Origin: Labrenzia sp. OB1
GTDB taxonomy: Bacteria; Pseudomonadota; Alphaproteobacteria; Rhizobiales; Stappiaceae
Direction: 5' to 3'
Assembly (NCBI RefSeq): GCF_001624695.1
Contig: NZ_JSEP01000011.1
Span: 62,001 to 126,000 of the forward strand
Length of the DNA: 64,000 nucleotides
Below, piece by piece: positions 46,295 to 55,057 of the stretch. The notes below the pieces were generated by a model. That model was not told where the DNA came from, did no database searches, and saw nothing but the letters and a program-made list of their open reading frames with translations. The first letter of the stretch is position 1. Every line of letters starts with the position of its first letter. A program made the translations under genes and the position numbers.

Positions 46295-48109
46295 GTGCCA
46301 CAGCGTAAAAAACTCTTCATTACACCAACGCTGGCAACCGTCATCGGAAGTTTCGTTCTGATCACAGCCGCAGCGATTCTGTTGATTCAGGCTGTCACCT
46401 CGCAGAAGATCGTCCGCCAGTTGGGGGGCGAACTGGTCGACCTCGGCCTGGAGTCCGCGCAAACCGCCTTTGTCGAACAACTCCATGCGGTCACGGAAAC
46501 CGGGGAATACACGAAACGCGCCTGGCAAGAGGGCGAACTCGCCTTTGACGGTCCGGACGTTTTGGTCAGCTATCTCTTTGGTGCCCTTGCCCCTACGGAG
46601 CAGGTTTCCTTTCTGGTTCTGGTCGATGAAACCGGCAAAGGCGTGGATGTGGACCGCGGCGACGCCGATGGCGAGTTGCTCGGCGGTGACGTCGATCTTG
46701 CGGCCGACATCCCTGAGCTCCTGCCGCTCACGGAAAAAGCCGCCGCCGGACCTGAACCTTTCTGGAGCGACGCCCTGTTCATGCAGGAGCGCGATCACAG
46801 TTATTTCGTCTATGTCCAGCCGCTTCACGAAGACGGGGAATATCGCGGCAGCCTTCTGATCGGCATGTCTCTCGACAGGATGTCCGAGATCACCTGGTTC
46901 ATTTCAACAGACGAGATGTCTGTGTTCCTGATGAAGGAAGGCGGCCACGAAATCATTGCCCATCAGGACCTGCACGAAAAATTCGATCATCTGAGCGTTG
47001 AAACGCCCCTGCTTCATGTCAGTCAGGTTTCCGACGGGTTCCTGGCGGCGTTTGAAGACATGAAGAAGCTTGAAAATATCGCGTTCGACATCGCCGAAGG
47101 GCTGGATCTTCACTCCGGTCAGGATGAAAACGGAAACAAGCGCTTCGTCGTGCTCGAGCAGCAGAACGAAAACCTGAAGGGTCTGCCCGCGCGCATCGGT
47201 GTGCATTTCCCTGCCGGCTATCTAGACCAGCCGCTTGAGGAACTGATGGTTGCGATCATCGTCGGCACCGGCCTCCTTCTGATGTCCTTGTTCGGCGCCG
47301 CGTTTCTGGCCCGCCGCATTGCCCGGCCGGTTCAGCGCGCATCGATAGCAGCCATCCAGGTGGCGAACCTGAACCTGAACGACGTCGAACCGCTGCCCGG
47401 CAGCGTTATCCGCGAACTGGATGACCTGTCCGGCGGGTTCAATTCGATGGTCTCCGGCCTGAAGGCGTTCAGCCGTTATGTCCCCAGAACCCTCGTTCAG
47501 AAACTCCTGCGCGAAGGACGTGCCGACGCGCCTCCCGAAGCGCGAGAGGTCGCTGTGCTGTTCACCGACATCGCCGGTTTCACCTCCGCCTCCGAAGGCA
47601 TGTCGGCAACACAGACCGCCGACTTCGTCAATCATCACATGTCCCTGCTCGGTGCCGAGATCACCAGACAGGACGGCACCATAGACAAATATATCGGCGA
47701 CAGCGTCATGGCTTTCTGGGGCGCGCCGGAACATCTTGACAACCCGGCGGAACCGGCCGCCCACGCCGCCCTGGGCATGGCAAGAGCCATACACGCGGAC
47801 AATCAGGCCCGTATCGGGCGCGGCGAGGCCCCGGTCCGCATCCGCATCGGCATCCATGCCGGACCTCTCGTCGTCGGCGACATCGGCGCTCCGGAACGGG
47901 TCAACTACACCGTCATCGGCGACACGGTGAATGCCGCCTCCCGGCTGGAAAGCCTGGGCAAGGAAATCGACGGCGCGGCAGAGGTCATCATTCTCGCCTC
48001 TGAAGAAATCACCCGCAGGCTCGGTCCGGACATAGAGCTGCAACCGATCGGACCGCAACGGGTCAAGGGCAAGGCTGAACCGCTGCGCGTGGCGCGGCTG
48101 GTGGTCTGA
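46295..48109 (+). CDS. Membrane class III adenylate/guanylate cyclase with periplasmic sensor
   Basis: 604-aa receptor cyclase. TM1 lies at about residues 13-33 and TM2 near 315-337, enclosing a large periplasmic region with Cache-like character (FWSDALFMQERDHSYFVYVQPLHEDGEYRGSLLIGMSLDRM). A HAMP-like linker follows (RRIARPVQRASIAAIQVANLNL), then the cyclase domain at about 420-600: VLFTDIAGFTSASEGMSATQTADFVNHHMSLLG, KYIGDSVMAFWGAP (second metal Asp) and YTVIGDTVNAASRLES. Start is GTG 46295. It lies beside two orphan binding proteins, hinting at a shared sensory function. Confidence 0.92.
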   Translation: MPQRKKLFITPTLATVIGSFVLITAAAILLIQAVTSQKIVRQLGGELVDLGLESAQTAFVEQLHAVTETGEYTKRAWQEGELAFDGPDVLVSYLFGALAPTEQVSFLVLVDETGKGVDVDRGDADGELLGGDVDLAADIPELLPLTEKAAAGPEPFWSDALFMQERDHSYFVYVQPLHEDGEYRGSLLIGMSLDRMSEITWFISTDEMSVFLMKEGGHEIIAHQDLHEKFDHLSVETPLLHVSQVSDGFLAAFEDMKKLENIAFDIAEGLDLHSGQDENGNKRFVVLEQQNENLKGLPARIGVHFPAGYLDQPLEELMVAIIVGTGLLLMSLFGAAFLARRIARPVQRASIAAIQVANLNLNDVEPLPGSVIRELDDLSGGFNSMVSGLKAFSRYVPRTLVQKLLREGRADAPPEAREVAVLFTDIAGFTSASEGMSATQTADFVNHHMSLLGAEITRQDGTIDKYIGDSVMAFWGAPEHLDNPAEPAAHAALGMARAIHADNQARIGRGEAPVRIRIGIHAGPLVVGDIGAPERVNYTVIGDTVNAASRLESLGKEIDGAAEVIILASEEITRRLGPDIELQPIGPQRVKGKAEPLRVARLVV

Positions 48110-48251
48110 TCCTGGCCTGTCTCAGATCAAAACCTGCGGCAAAAATCAGTCTGAAAAAATATATCCGCACGCCACTGGAGTATGGATCGATCCGATCCCG
48201 TCGGATCTGGCGCCGCTGGTAAAATCAGAGGATCGCAAGGCGTCAGATTGT

Positions 48252-49115
48252 TTATTCATACTGCAGCAGCTTCTCATTGACGGCGTCCACCGCCCGCAGC
48301 CGCTCTCTGCCCTCCCGGCCGCTGAACAAGGTGGCACGCACGACGACCTGGTGGCAAAGCGCCAGCACGGCGGCATGATTGAACTGCGGACCTTCCGAAT
48401 GGGTGCGGCAATGGAAATGCCAGCGCGCGCCGGAATGGCGCGGCATGCTCTCGTCGGATATCAGCGCAAGCTCGCCGCCGGTTTCCGTCACCGCGTCCAA
48501 AAGGCGGCTGGTGCCGGCCATCCGACGGCGAAGCACGATCGCGATCACCAGATCGCCCTTTTCGATCCGCGCCACATGCTCGCCGAGGGTCTCGCCGCCT
48601 TGCGGGAAGACCACCACCTCGGGAACGATCTTGGTAAGCTGCCAATAGAGGTACTGCGCGAAGGAATGACTTATGCGCTGCCCGGCAATCCAGACCTTGC
48701 GTGTCGAAATGACGGCCCGCGACAACGCGTCGAGATCGGCCGCGCTGAGCTTGCTGAAGGTCCAGTCGAGATTGTCCTTGTCTTCGCGCATGTCCATGGC
48801 CAACGCCGCGGCGTTCGCCTCCGGCTCGGCGTGGGCGAAAAACAATCGTGATCCGGTCTCGCGCTCGTCGCGCACGGCCTTCCTGGCCTTGTCGTAGCTT
48901 TCGAAGCCGATGCGCCGTACAAAGCGGGACACCGTGGCCTTGGAGACCTCACACAGCCGTGCCAACTCCTGGGCATCATAGCTGCCGAGCTCACCCGGAA
49001 AGTCGAGAAGGAATTCAGCAAGGCGCCGCTCCGCCGGACTGAGCACCGGCAAAACACGCTGCACCCTGCGCAGGAACGGCTCGTCATCACTGTGATTTTG
49101 AAACTCTGATTTCAT
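48252..49115 (-). CDS. MurR/RpiR-family transcriptional regulator
   Basis: 287-aa repressor/activator from ATG 49115. The N-terminal HTH_6 (LSPAERRLAEFLLDFPGELGSYDAQELARLCEVSKATVSRFVRRIGFESYDKARKAVRDE) is followed by a SIS sugar-phosphate-type domain (about 130-280; RKVWIAGQRISHSFAQYLYWQL, GDLVIAIVLRRRMAGTSRLLDAV). The start is not well supported by a ribosome site; GTG 49136 is possible. Divergent from the TTT operon, which it most likely controls through sites such as 49340-49352. A small hairpin (GATCCGA/TCGGATC) lies at 48189-48207 after its stop. Confidence 0.88.
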   Translation of the reverse strand: MKSEFQNHSDDEPFLRRVQRVLPVLSPAERRLAEFLLDFPGELGSYDAQELARLCEVSKATVSRFVRRIGFESYDKARKAVRDERETGSRLFFAHAEPEANAAALAMDMREDKDNLDWTFSKLSAADLDALSRAVISTRKVWIAGQRISHSFAQYLYWQLTKIVPEVVVFPQGGETLGEHVARIEKGDLVIAIVLRRRMAGTSRLLDAVTETGGELALISDESMPRHSGARWHFHCRTHSEGPQFNHAAVLALCHQVVVRATLFSGREGRERLRAVDAVNEKLLQYE

Positions 49116-49339
49116 CTCGTCAATTAACGGTTTCACTGCTGAAATTGCAAGGGCCCTCCGTAATCGCCGTGAGAAGTGGAGTATTCCTGAACCACAACCC
49201 GTGAAATCCGACAAGAAACGTGGCATTTCCGGGCCATTTTCCGCCTAGGACTTCACCAGCCTGACCAAATTTATTGCACTTGCCGGATTTGCCTGTTTTT
49301 CCGCTTGCGGTGAGTATGAAACTGTAATTTCATTTTTTG

Positions 49340-49352
49340 GAAATTGAATTTC
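49340..49352. promoter_or_regulatory. Candidate operator for the RpiR regulator
   Basis: GAAATT-G-AATTTC is a perfect inverted repeat 39 bp before the tctC start. A second inverted pair uses AATTTC at 49326-49331 with GAAATT at 49340-49345. The site lies in the divergent promoter region between the regulator and its presumed target operon. Confidence 0.45.
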
Positions 49353-49390
49353 GTGTTCACAGTTCCGTATTCAGACCCAGGAGTTCCGCC

Positions 49391-50356
49391 ATGCCTGCCA
49401 CTTCCAGACTGACGATTGCCATCCTTGCCACCGGCATTGCCGTGACTGCTCCGGCGGCATTTGCCGCTGATTATCCGGAGCGTCCGGTGCGCATTCTCGT
49501 ATCGTTCCCGCCGGGCGGATCGAGCGATCTCGTTGCCCGTCTCCTGGCGGAAAAGCTGAGCGGCGAACTCGGCCAGCAGTTCGTGGTGGAGAACAAGCCG
49601 GGAGCCGCGGGCACAGTAGCCGCGACAGAACTCAAGAATGCGGCCAATGACGGTTACACCCTGATGCTGTCCAACCTCACCCCGTTCAGCGTCGCACCGA
49701 CCCGCTTTCCCGACACGCCTTATGACCCGATCGAGGATTTCACCCATATCGCCTATATCGGCGCGGTTCATCTCGGCATGTTCGCGTCTCCCGAACTCGG
49801 CACGCCCGACATGGCAGCCTTCACGGAAAAGGCCAGCGCCGAACCGGGCGTGCTGGACTTCGGCTCCTCAGGAGTGGGCTCCTGGGGCCATGTCTTCGCT
49901 GTCGCTTTCACCAGCGAGGCCGACGTCGAACTGTCCCACATTCCCTATAAGGGCTCCGGGCCCATGCGTCTCGACTTCCGTGCCGGAGTGATCCCGGTGA
50001 TATTCGACGCCGTGCCGCAGAACCTGCCCAATGTGGAGGAAGGCAATGCCATCCCCCTCGCCGTCAGCGCCACGGAGCGCCTCGCAACGCTGCCTGACAC
50101 GCCCACCTTTGTCGAACTCGGTTATGACATCGTCGCTGAAAACTGGCTGGGCATCTCGGCTCCCGCCGGCATCGACGCCAAGATAACCGGGACATTGCAG
50201 GAAGCTCTGGCGACCGCGCTGCAATCCGACGACGTCGTCAGGCAGTTCGACTCCTGGGGTATCGTCCGATCGGACATGTCGAGTGAAGCCTTCGCCGACT
50301 ATGTCGCAGCTTCTGCCGAAAGCTGGGCACCGCTCGTCAGGCAGGCGAGTGAATGA
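49391..50356 (+). CDS. tctC: Tripartite tricarboxylate transporter (TTT) substrate-binding protein
   Basis: 321-aa periplasmic receptor of the TctC/Bug family. Signal peptide ends near PAAFAA. Family marks are YPERPVRILVSFPPGGSSDLVARLLAEKL, VVENKPGAAGTVAATELKNAANDGYTLML and HIPYKGSGPMRLDFRAG near residue 195. ATG 49391 follows AGGAG; the earlier ATG 49337 would overlap the operator. Its stop overlaps the next start (ATGA). The ligand is not predictable, but the pocket residues of the family favour carboxylates. Confidence 0.94.
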   Translation: MPATSRLTIAILATGIAVTAPAAFAADYPERPVRILVSFPPGGSSDLVARLLAEKLSGELGQQFVVENKPGAAGTVAATELKNAANDGYTLMLSNLTPFSVAPTRFPDTPYDPIEDFTHIAYIGAVHLGMFASPELGTPDMAAFTEKASAEPGVLDFGSSGVGSWGHVFAVAFTSEADVELSHIPYKGSGPMRLDFRAGVIPVIFDAVPQNLPNVEEGNAIPLAVSATERLATLPDTPTFVELGYDIVAENWLGISAPAGIDAKITGTLQEALATALQSDDVVRQFDSWGIVRSDMSSEAFADYVAASAESWAPLVRQASE

Positions 50357-51324
50357 TGCGTATTCACCCGCTTTCCCCTTCCGGGAAAGGTCTGCCGGAA
50401 ATTGCAGTCGTTGTCGTCGGCGAGGCAAATGACGACGGTTTCAACGCCAGTGGTCTGGCGGGTGCTCGGGCGGCAGCGGACGCCGGCATGGCCAGGATCA
50501 GCATCATCGACGGCCTTGCCTATGATGAGCACGCCATTACCGAAAGCCTTCTGGCAGCAATGGCGGATTTTGACGGGCTGGTTTTCATCGGCGGTCAGGG
50601 GGACAGTGTAATGCCGCACGTCGCCAGAGCCTTTGGCCGCAAGCGGTTTGCGATCGTTCAGGGCGAGAGCCGTCTGACGAACCTTGCCTGCTACGATGTC
50701 GCCCAGGAGCAATCGGCGTTTCTCGCCGGTTGCCTCGCGGCCTGGATGACACGCACGGGAACGGTCGGCCATCTGTCCGGCCACCGTGTAAGGCCGGGCC
50801 TGAAGGCCCGCGCCGCCTTCGTGGAGGGCGTGCGCCACGCCGCCCCCGAGGTTGCGGTTCTGACCTCGTTCTGCGGCTCCCAGGACGACAACCTGGTGAC
50901 CCGCCAATGGGCCGATGCGCAGATCAAAGCGGGAGCGGATGTCATGTTCACGATGCTGAACGGCGCCCGCGCCGGAGCGATCGATGCCTGCCGTGCGGGG
51001 GGAATTTGGCAGATCGGCAACGCGCTCGACTGGGTGGCGCTTCATCCGGACGTCTTCCTCGCGTCTGCCCTCGCCCGCATCGACCGGGGCGTCGAACGCG
51101 CGATTGCCGATGTCGCCACAGGCAATTTACCCAATGAGAGCGTCTCGCTTGGTCTGGCGGAGGGCGATTATGTCGGCCTCAGTCTTGGCGGAGACGTCCC
51201 CGACGACATCGCCGAACGTCTTCAGCCGGTCGTTCTGGCCCTGAAGAGCGGTGACCTTAGACCCGGTGATGATTTCGGCGGTTCGGAGTTCGTTCCCGGG
51301 ATGGCAGCGGAGGCAAGGGCATGA
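50353..51324 (+). CDS. BMP/PnrA-family binding-protein-like protein without signal peptide
   Basis: 323-aa protein with the fold pattern of basic membrane proteins (PF02608): PEIAVVVVGEANDDGFNASGLAGARAAADAG, YDVAQEQSAFLAGCLAAWMTRTGTVGHLSGH near residue 110-135, a variable hinge, ADVMFTMLNGARAGAIDACR, and a C-terminal SVSLGLAEGDYVGLSLG. Normal BMP proteins are lipoproteins that feed ABC importers; here there is no signal peptide (MMRIHPLSPSGKGLPEI), so it should be cytoplasmic. It overlaps both tctC and tctB by 4 bp, so it is a built-in member of this TTT operon. A cytoplasmic substrate sensor or chaperone is inferred. Confidence 0.85.
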   Translation: MMRIHPLSPSGKGLPEIAVVVVGEANDDGFNASGLAGARAAADAGMARISIIDGLAYDEHAITESLLAAMADFDGLVFIGGQGDSVMPHVARAFGRKRFAIVQGESRLTNLACYDVAQEQSAFLAGCLAAWMTRTGTVGHLSGHRVRPGLKARAAFVEGVRHAAPEVAVLTSFCGSQDDNLVTRQWADAQIKAGADVMFTMLNGARAGAIDACRAGGIWQIGNALDWVALHPDVFLASALARIDRGVERAIADVATGNLPNESVSLGLAEGDYVGLSLGGDVPDDIAERLQPVVLALKSGDLRPGDDFGGSEFVPGMAAEARA

Positions 51325-51767
51325 TGCTGAAACGGCTCAAGCAACAGTCCGGAACGCTTCTGCTTCTGGCCATCGGGCTGTTCTTCGGGCTCGGCGCACT
51401 GTCGTTCCTCGATCCCGGCACGCCCCGGCGCATGGGACCCGGCGCCTTCCCGATGATCGCCGGCCTCGTTCTTGCCACCCTTGCCTGCATCGCACTTGTC
51501 AGGGATCTGCGGCAGGCTGCGGACTACACGCCTGCGGACTGGCGGTCCGTCGGCGCTGTTGCCGTTGCCGTCGCCCTGTTTGCGTTCGTCACACCTGTCT
51601 TCGGCGTCCTGCCGGCGGCGGGCGCCTGCGCACTTGCCGCAAGCTTTGCTGTTGGCCGCCTGTCGCACCAACGGCGGGCAGCGCTAGTGGCAGGCGCCGT
51701 CGCCGGTGTCTGGCTGATTTTCATTGTCGGGCTGAAACTGCCGCTCGAAGCGGTCAAGGGATTCTGA
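51321..51767 (+). CDS. tctB: TTT small membrane subunit TctB
   Basis: 148-aa protein with four hydrophobic segments (about residues 12-30, 42-60, 72-95 and 105-140). The opening LLLLAIGLFFGLGALSFLDPGTPRRMGPGAFPMIAGLVL is typical of TctB (xxMGPGxFP). Start ATG overlaps the BMP gene stop and the gene ends 4 bp before tctA. Confidence 0.92.
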   Translation: MMLKRLKQQSGTLLLLAIGLFFGLGALSFLDPGTPRRMGPGAFPMIAGLVLATLACIALVRDLRQAADYTPADWRSVGAVAVAVALFAFVTPVFGVLPAAGACALAASFAVGRLSHQRRAALVAGAVAGVWLIFIVGLKLPLEAVKGF

Positions 51768-51771
51768 TCCG

Positions 51772-53250
51772 ATGCTGGACAATCTCGCGCTCGGCTTTGC
51801 CACCGCCACCACGCTTCCGAACCTACTTTACTGCTTTCTCGGGACCTTTCTGGGAACCTTCATCGGCGTCCTGCCGGGGCTTGGCCCGCTCGCCGCGGTC
51901 GCCATGCTGCTTCCGGTGTCGTTCTACCTGCCGCCCGAGACCGCGCTGGTCATGCTGGCCGGGGTTTACTACGGCGCCGAATATGGCGGTTCCATCGCCT
52001 CGATCCTGCTCAACATTCCCGGAACGCCCTCTTCGTCGATCACCTGCCTGGACGGCTATCCCATGGCCAGGCAGGGCCGCGCCGGCGTGGCGCTTCTGAT
52101 GACCGCCCTCGCCTCGTTCTTCGGCGGTGTGTTCGGCATTCTCGTGATCGCAGCGCTCGCACCCGTGCTGGCGGAGTTCGCCTTGTTGCTGCAGCCCGCC
52201 GATTATTTCGCCGTCATGCTGCTCGGAATGGTGGCTGCCTCGGTGGTCAGCAATTCCGGCACCTTGCGCGGTGTGATGATGGTCTGTCTCGGAGTGCTTC
52301 TCGGCGCGGTCGGCGTTGACGTCAACAGCGGGGTCACGCGCTTTACCGGCGGCGTTCCGGACCTGCGCGACGGCGTCGGCCTTGTGGTCGTCGCCATGGG
52401 TCTCTTCGGTGTCTCCGAGGCGATGACCTCGGCACGCGGCGCAACACCGTCCTACGCCACGGAAAAAGTCTCATGGCGGCGTTTTCTGCCCCAGGCGGAC
52501 GAATGGCTGCGCGCGCTTGCCCCTGCGCTGCGTGGCAGCCTCATCGGCAGTTTCTTCGGAACGCTGCCCGGCACCGGCCAGACGGTCGCCTCGTCCATCG
52601 CCTATGCCCTCGAAAAACGCGTCTCCCGCAACCGCGCGCAGTTCGGGAAGGGGGCGGTAGAGGGCGTCGTGGTGCCTGAATCGGCCAACAATGCCGCCGC
52701 CCAGACCGCGTTCATCCCGACACTGACGCTCGGCATTCCCGGCAGCACCACCATGGCGCTGATGATCGGCGCCCTGATGATCCATGGCGTCACCCCCGGC
52801 CCGCGGCTGATTTCCGAACACCCTGCCCTTTTCTGGGGCCTGATTGTCTCATTCCTGTTCGGCAATCTGTTTTTGTTGATACTCAATATTCCGCTGATCG
52901 GCATCTGGGTGCGGCTGCTGCAGATCCCCCATTATTTTCTCTATCCCGCGGTCGTCGTTCTCATTTCGATCGGCGTCTACAGCATCGATCACAGCCTGTT
53001 CGACGTCTGGACGATGCTCGCCTTCGGCTTTCTCGGCTATGTGCTGCGACTCTATCGCTACGAACCCGCTCCGCTTCTCATCGGCTTCATCCTCGGACCG
53101 ATGATGGAGGAATACCTCAGACGCGCCATGTTGTTGTCGCGCGGAGACCCGATGGTCTTCCTCGAACGGCCGGGCAGTGCTGTGCTGATTGGGATTTCGG
53201 TTGCCCTTCTGGTCCTCACCGCCCTGCCGCGACGCAAACAGAATGCGTGA
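51772..53250 (+). CDS. tctA: TTT large membrane subunit TctA
   Basis: 492-aa integral membrane protein with about 12 segments. Conserved glycine/proline motifs occur at LGTFIGVLPGLGPLAAVAMLLPVSFYL (about 27-52), GVYYGAEYGGSIASILLNIPGTPSS (about 63-88) and GSFFGTLPGTGQTVASSIAYALEK (about 255-280), duplicated as in all TctA proteins. Last gene of the operon; a 14-bp hairpin follows. Confidence 0.96.
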   Translation: MLDNLALGFATATTLPNLLYCFLGTFLGTFIGVLPGLGPLAAVAMLLPVSFYLPPETALVMLAGVYYGAEYGGSIASILLNIPGTPSSSITCLDGYPMARQGRAGVALLMTALASFFGGVFGILVIAALAPVLAEFALLLQPADYFAVMLLGMVAASVVSNSGTLRGVMMVCLGVLLGAVGVDVNSGVTRFTGGVPDLRDGVGLVVVAMGLFGVSEAMTSARGATPSYATEKVSWRRFLPQADEWLRALAPALRGSLIGSFFGTLPGTGQTVASSIAYALEKRVSRNRAQFGKGAVEGVVVPESANNAAAQTAFIPTLTLGIPGSTTMALMIGALMIHGVTPGPRLISEHPALFWGLIVSFLFGNLFLLILNIPLIGIWVRLLQIPHYFLYPAVVVLISIGVYSIDHSLFDVWTMLAFGFLGYVLRLYRYEPAPLLIGFILGPMMEEYLRRAMLLSRGDPMVFLERPGSAVLIGISVALLVLTALPRRKQNA

Positions 53251-53334
53251 CCGGAAACGCATCCATGGAGCGTTTCACCAGCTGCGGAAAGACGGCTCTC
53301 TCAGGCACACCGACAGGGATTTCAGATTGGTCAA

Positions 53335-53372
53335 TGAAGCCGCTGCACCGAATGTGTGATGCAGCGGCTTCA
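53335..53372. terminator. Hairpin between convergent tctA and sulfatase genes
   Basis: TGAAGCCGCTGCA (53335-53347) and TGCAGCGGCTTCA (53360-53372) are exact reverse complements around a 12-nt loop, extended by one A-T pair. No T-run follows on either side, so it may act as a bidirectional stop with Rho help. Confidence 0.55.
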
Positions 53373-53479
53373 TGCCGGCCTTCCTCGTTGTCGGCGACAT
53401 CGGCGCCCTGTAGTGGGTCAGGGGCAATGCCGAACCGACCAACGTGGCGCGGCAGAAGGTTCGAGGGGAGACATCCGGA

Positions 53480-55042
53480 TCACGCCAGCCGGGTCGCCCT
53501 TGGGCTTTCCTCCATGGTGCTCATCATCATGTGAACGAGGCGTTCAGTCAGTTCCGAGCGCACCGATGCATGCTCAGGGTCGTCCCAAAGGTTCAACGTT
53601 TCTTGCGGATCGGCCTGCCGGTCGTACAGCTCCCCCCAGTCCTGATCCTTGTAGAAGGTCAGCCGCCAACGATCCGTGAGCAGGCAGCGCACACGCGCCG
53701 GTTCATTGAAACCCATGCGCGCACCGCCGTCGTGATGCTCTATCAGCAGCGCGCTGCGCGGCCCTTCCCCCCCTCCAATACTGTCGATGAGGCTTTGCCC
53801 CTGCATGCCCCTATAGGGCTTGACGCCCGCCTTCTCCAGTACGGTTGCCGCGATGTCGATCGTTGACGCGAGATCAGAGCACGTACGCCGCACCGGATCC
53901 TTCGGGTCGGCCCAGATGAAAGGCACACGGGTGATGGCGGGCAGAGGAAGCGCGCCCTTCAGCAGCAGATTGAAGTCTCCCAGATAGTCGCCGTGGTCGG
54001 ACGTGAAGATGACAATCGTGTCCTCGGCCCGGCCGGAGGCCTCCAGTGCGGCCAGCACATCGCCGATCGCATCGTCGATCATCGTCGTCATGCCGGCCGT
54101 CAGCGCCATCGCCTCGCGCAGAGCCTGCTCGTCCGCATAGAACGCCGCCTGGGAGATTTCTTCCGGCACGTTGCGCTCCCACCTGTCCCGCAAATGCCGA
54201 AGCGGCGGCGGCGGATTTCTATGCGCTTCATAGGGAAGCGCAACTTCGAACTGGTCGGGTTCATACATGGACCAGTAGCGTCCGGGAGGATTGAACGGAT
54301 GATGCGGATCGGGAAACGACACGAAGGAAAAGAAGGGATCCTCCTCTCCCGCCTGCACACGCAGCCAGTCCGCGGCCCGGTCCCGTATCCATGCCGTGGG
54401 ATAACTCTCTTCGGGGACCGGCGTCCGATAGGCCTGCGGGCACTGGTAATTGTGCGGCAGCTCGTTCGCCGGGTCGTGCAGCTCCCGCCAGTTCTCATGG
54501 CGGCGCCGGAACCACTGACCGTAGTGTCCGCCGCAGCGATCGCCGTGACCGGTCACCATCTCGACATGCTGATAGCCGTAATACGGTGTCCGTATCGCGT
54601 AGGGCTGATCGCTGGAATAGGTGTCCGGCTCCTCCTCCTCGTAGGTCACGGGATCCGGCTTCCACGCCTCCTCGATGGGACCGGTCTCGGCACTGAGCTG
54701 CCCTTTCGGTGGCTGACCGGTAAAGGGCTGCAGGTGGCTCTTGCCAATCGCCGCTGTGCGGTAACCTGAGGCCGCGAGAACTTCGACAAACGTGTTGGCC
54801 CGCTCGGAAAGAACACATCCGTTATACCGCAGACCGTGAATCGACGGATAACGGCCGGTGAGCAGGGAAGCGCGGTTTGGCATGCAGACCGGCATGGCGA
54901 CGTGGAAATCCTCAAACCGGGTGCCGCGCGCTGCCAGCGCATCGATATTGGGTGTACGCAGGGTCGGGTGACCGTAACACCCCAACCAGTCGGCGCGCTG
55001 CTGGTCCGTGACGAAAACAAGAAAATTCGGCCTGCGAGCCAT
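53480..55042 (-). CDS. Type I sulfatase, alkaline-phosphatase superfamily, cytoplasmic
   Basis: 520-aa hydrolase. The formylglycine motif CMPNRASLLTGR (CxPxR) lies near residue 53. Metal residues are in FVTDQQRADWLGCYG and VIFTSDHGDYLGDFNLLLKG near 335-355. Because no signal peptide precedes MARRPNFLVFVTDQQ, the enzyme stays in the cytoplasm and should act on imported substrates. It could be a sulfatase or phosphonate monoester hydrolase; the sequence does not settle this. It lies beside a GntR gene and a TAXI-TRAP system, which suggests one pathway. Confidence 0.9.
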   Translation of the reverse strand: MARRPNFLVFVTDQQRADWLGCYGHPTLRTPNIDALAARGTRFEDFHVAMPVCMPNRASLLTGRYPSIHGLRYNGCVLSERANTFVEVLAASGYRTAAIGKSHLQPFTGQPPKGQLSAETGPIEEAWKPDPVTYEEEEPDTYSSDQPYAIRTPYYGYQHVEMVTGHGDRCGGHYGQWFRRRHENWRELHDPANELPHNYQCPQAYRTPVPEESYPTAWIRDRAADWLRVQAGEEDPFFSFVSFPDPHHPFNPPGRYWSMYEPDQFEVALPYEAHRNPPPPLRHLRDRWERNVPEEISQAAFYADEQALREAMALTAGMTTMIDDAIGDVLAALEASGRAEDTIVIFTSDHGDYLGDFNLLLKGALPLPAITRVPFIWADPKDPVRRTCSDLASTIDIAATVLEKAGVKPYRGMQGQSLIDSIGGGEGPRSALLIEHHDGGARMGFNEPARVRCLLTDRWRLTFYKDQDWGELYDRQADPQETLNLWDDPEHASVRSELTERLVHMMMSTMEESPRATRLA

Positions 55043-55057
55043 CAGTTGTCCCTTTGA

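Noticed and set aside
53247..53679. Overlapping short plus-strand ORFs after tctA
   Set aside because: They cover the intergenic hairpin and the sulfatase 3' end in antisense; no coding support.
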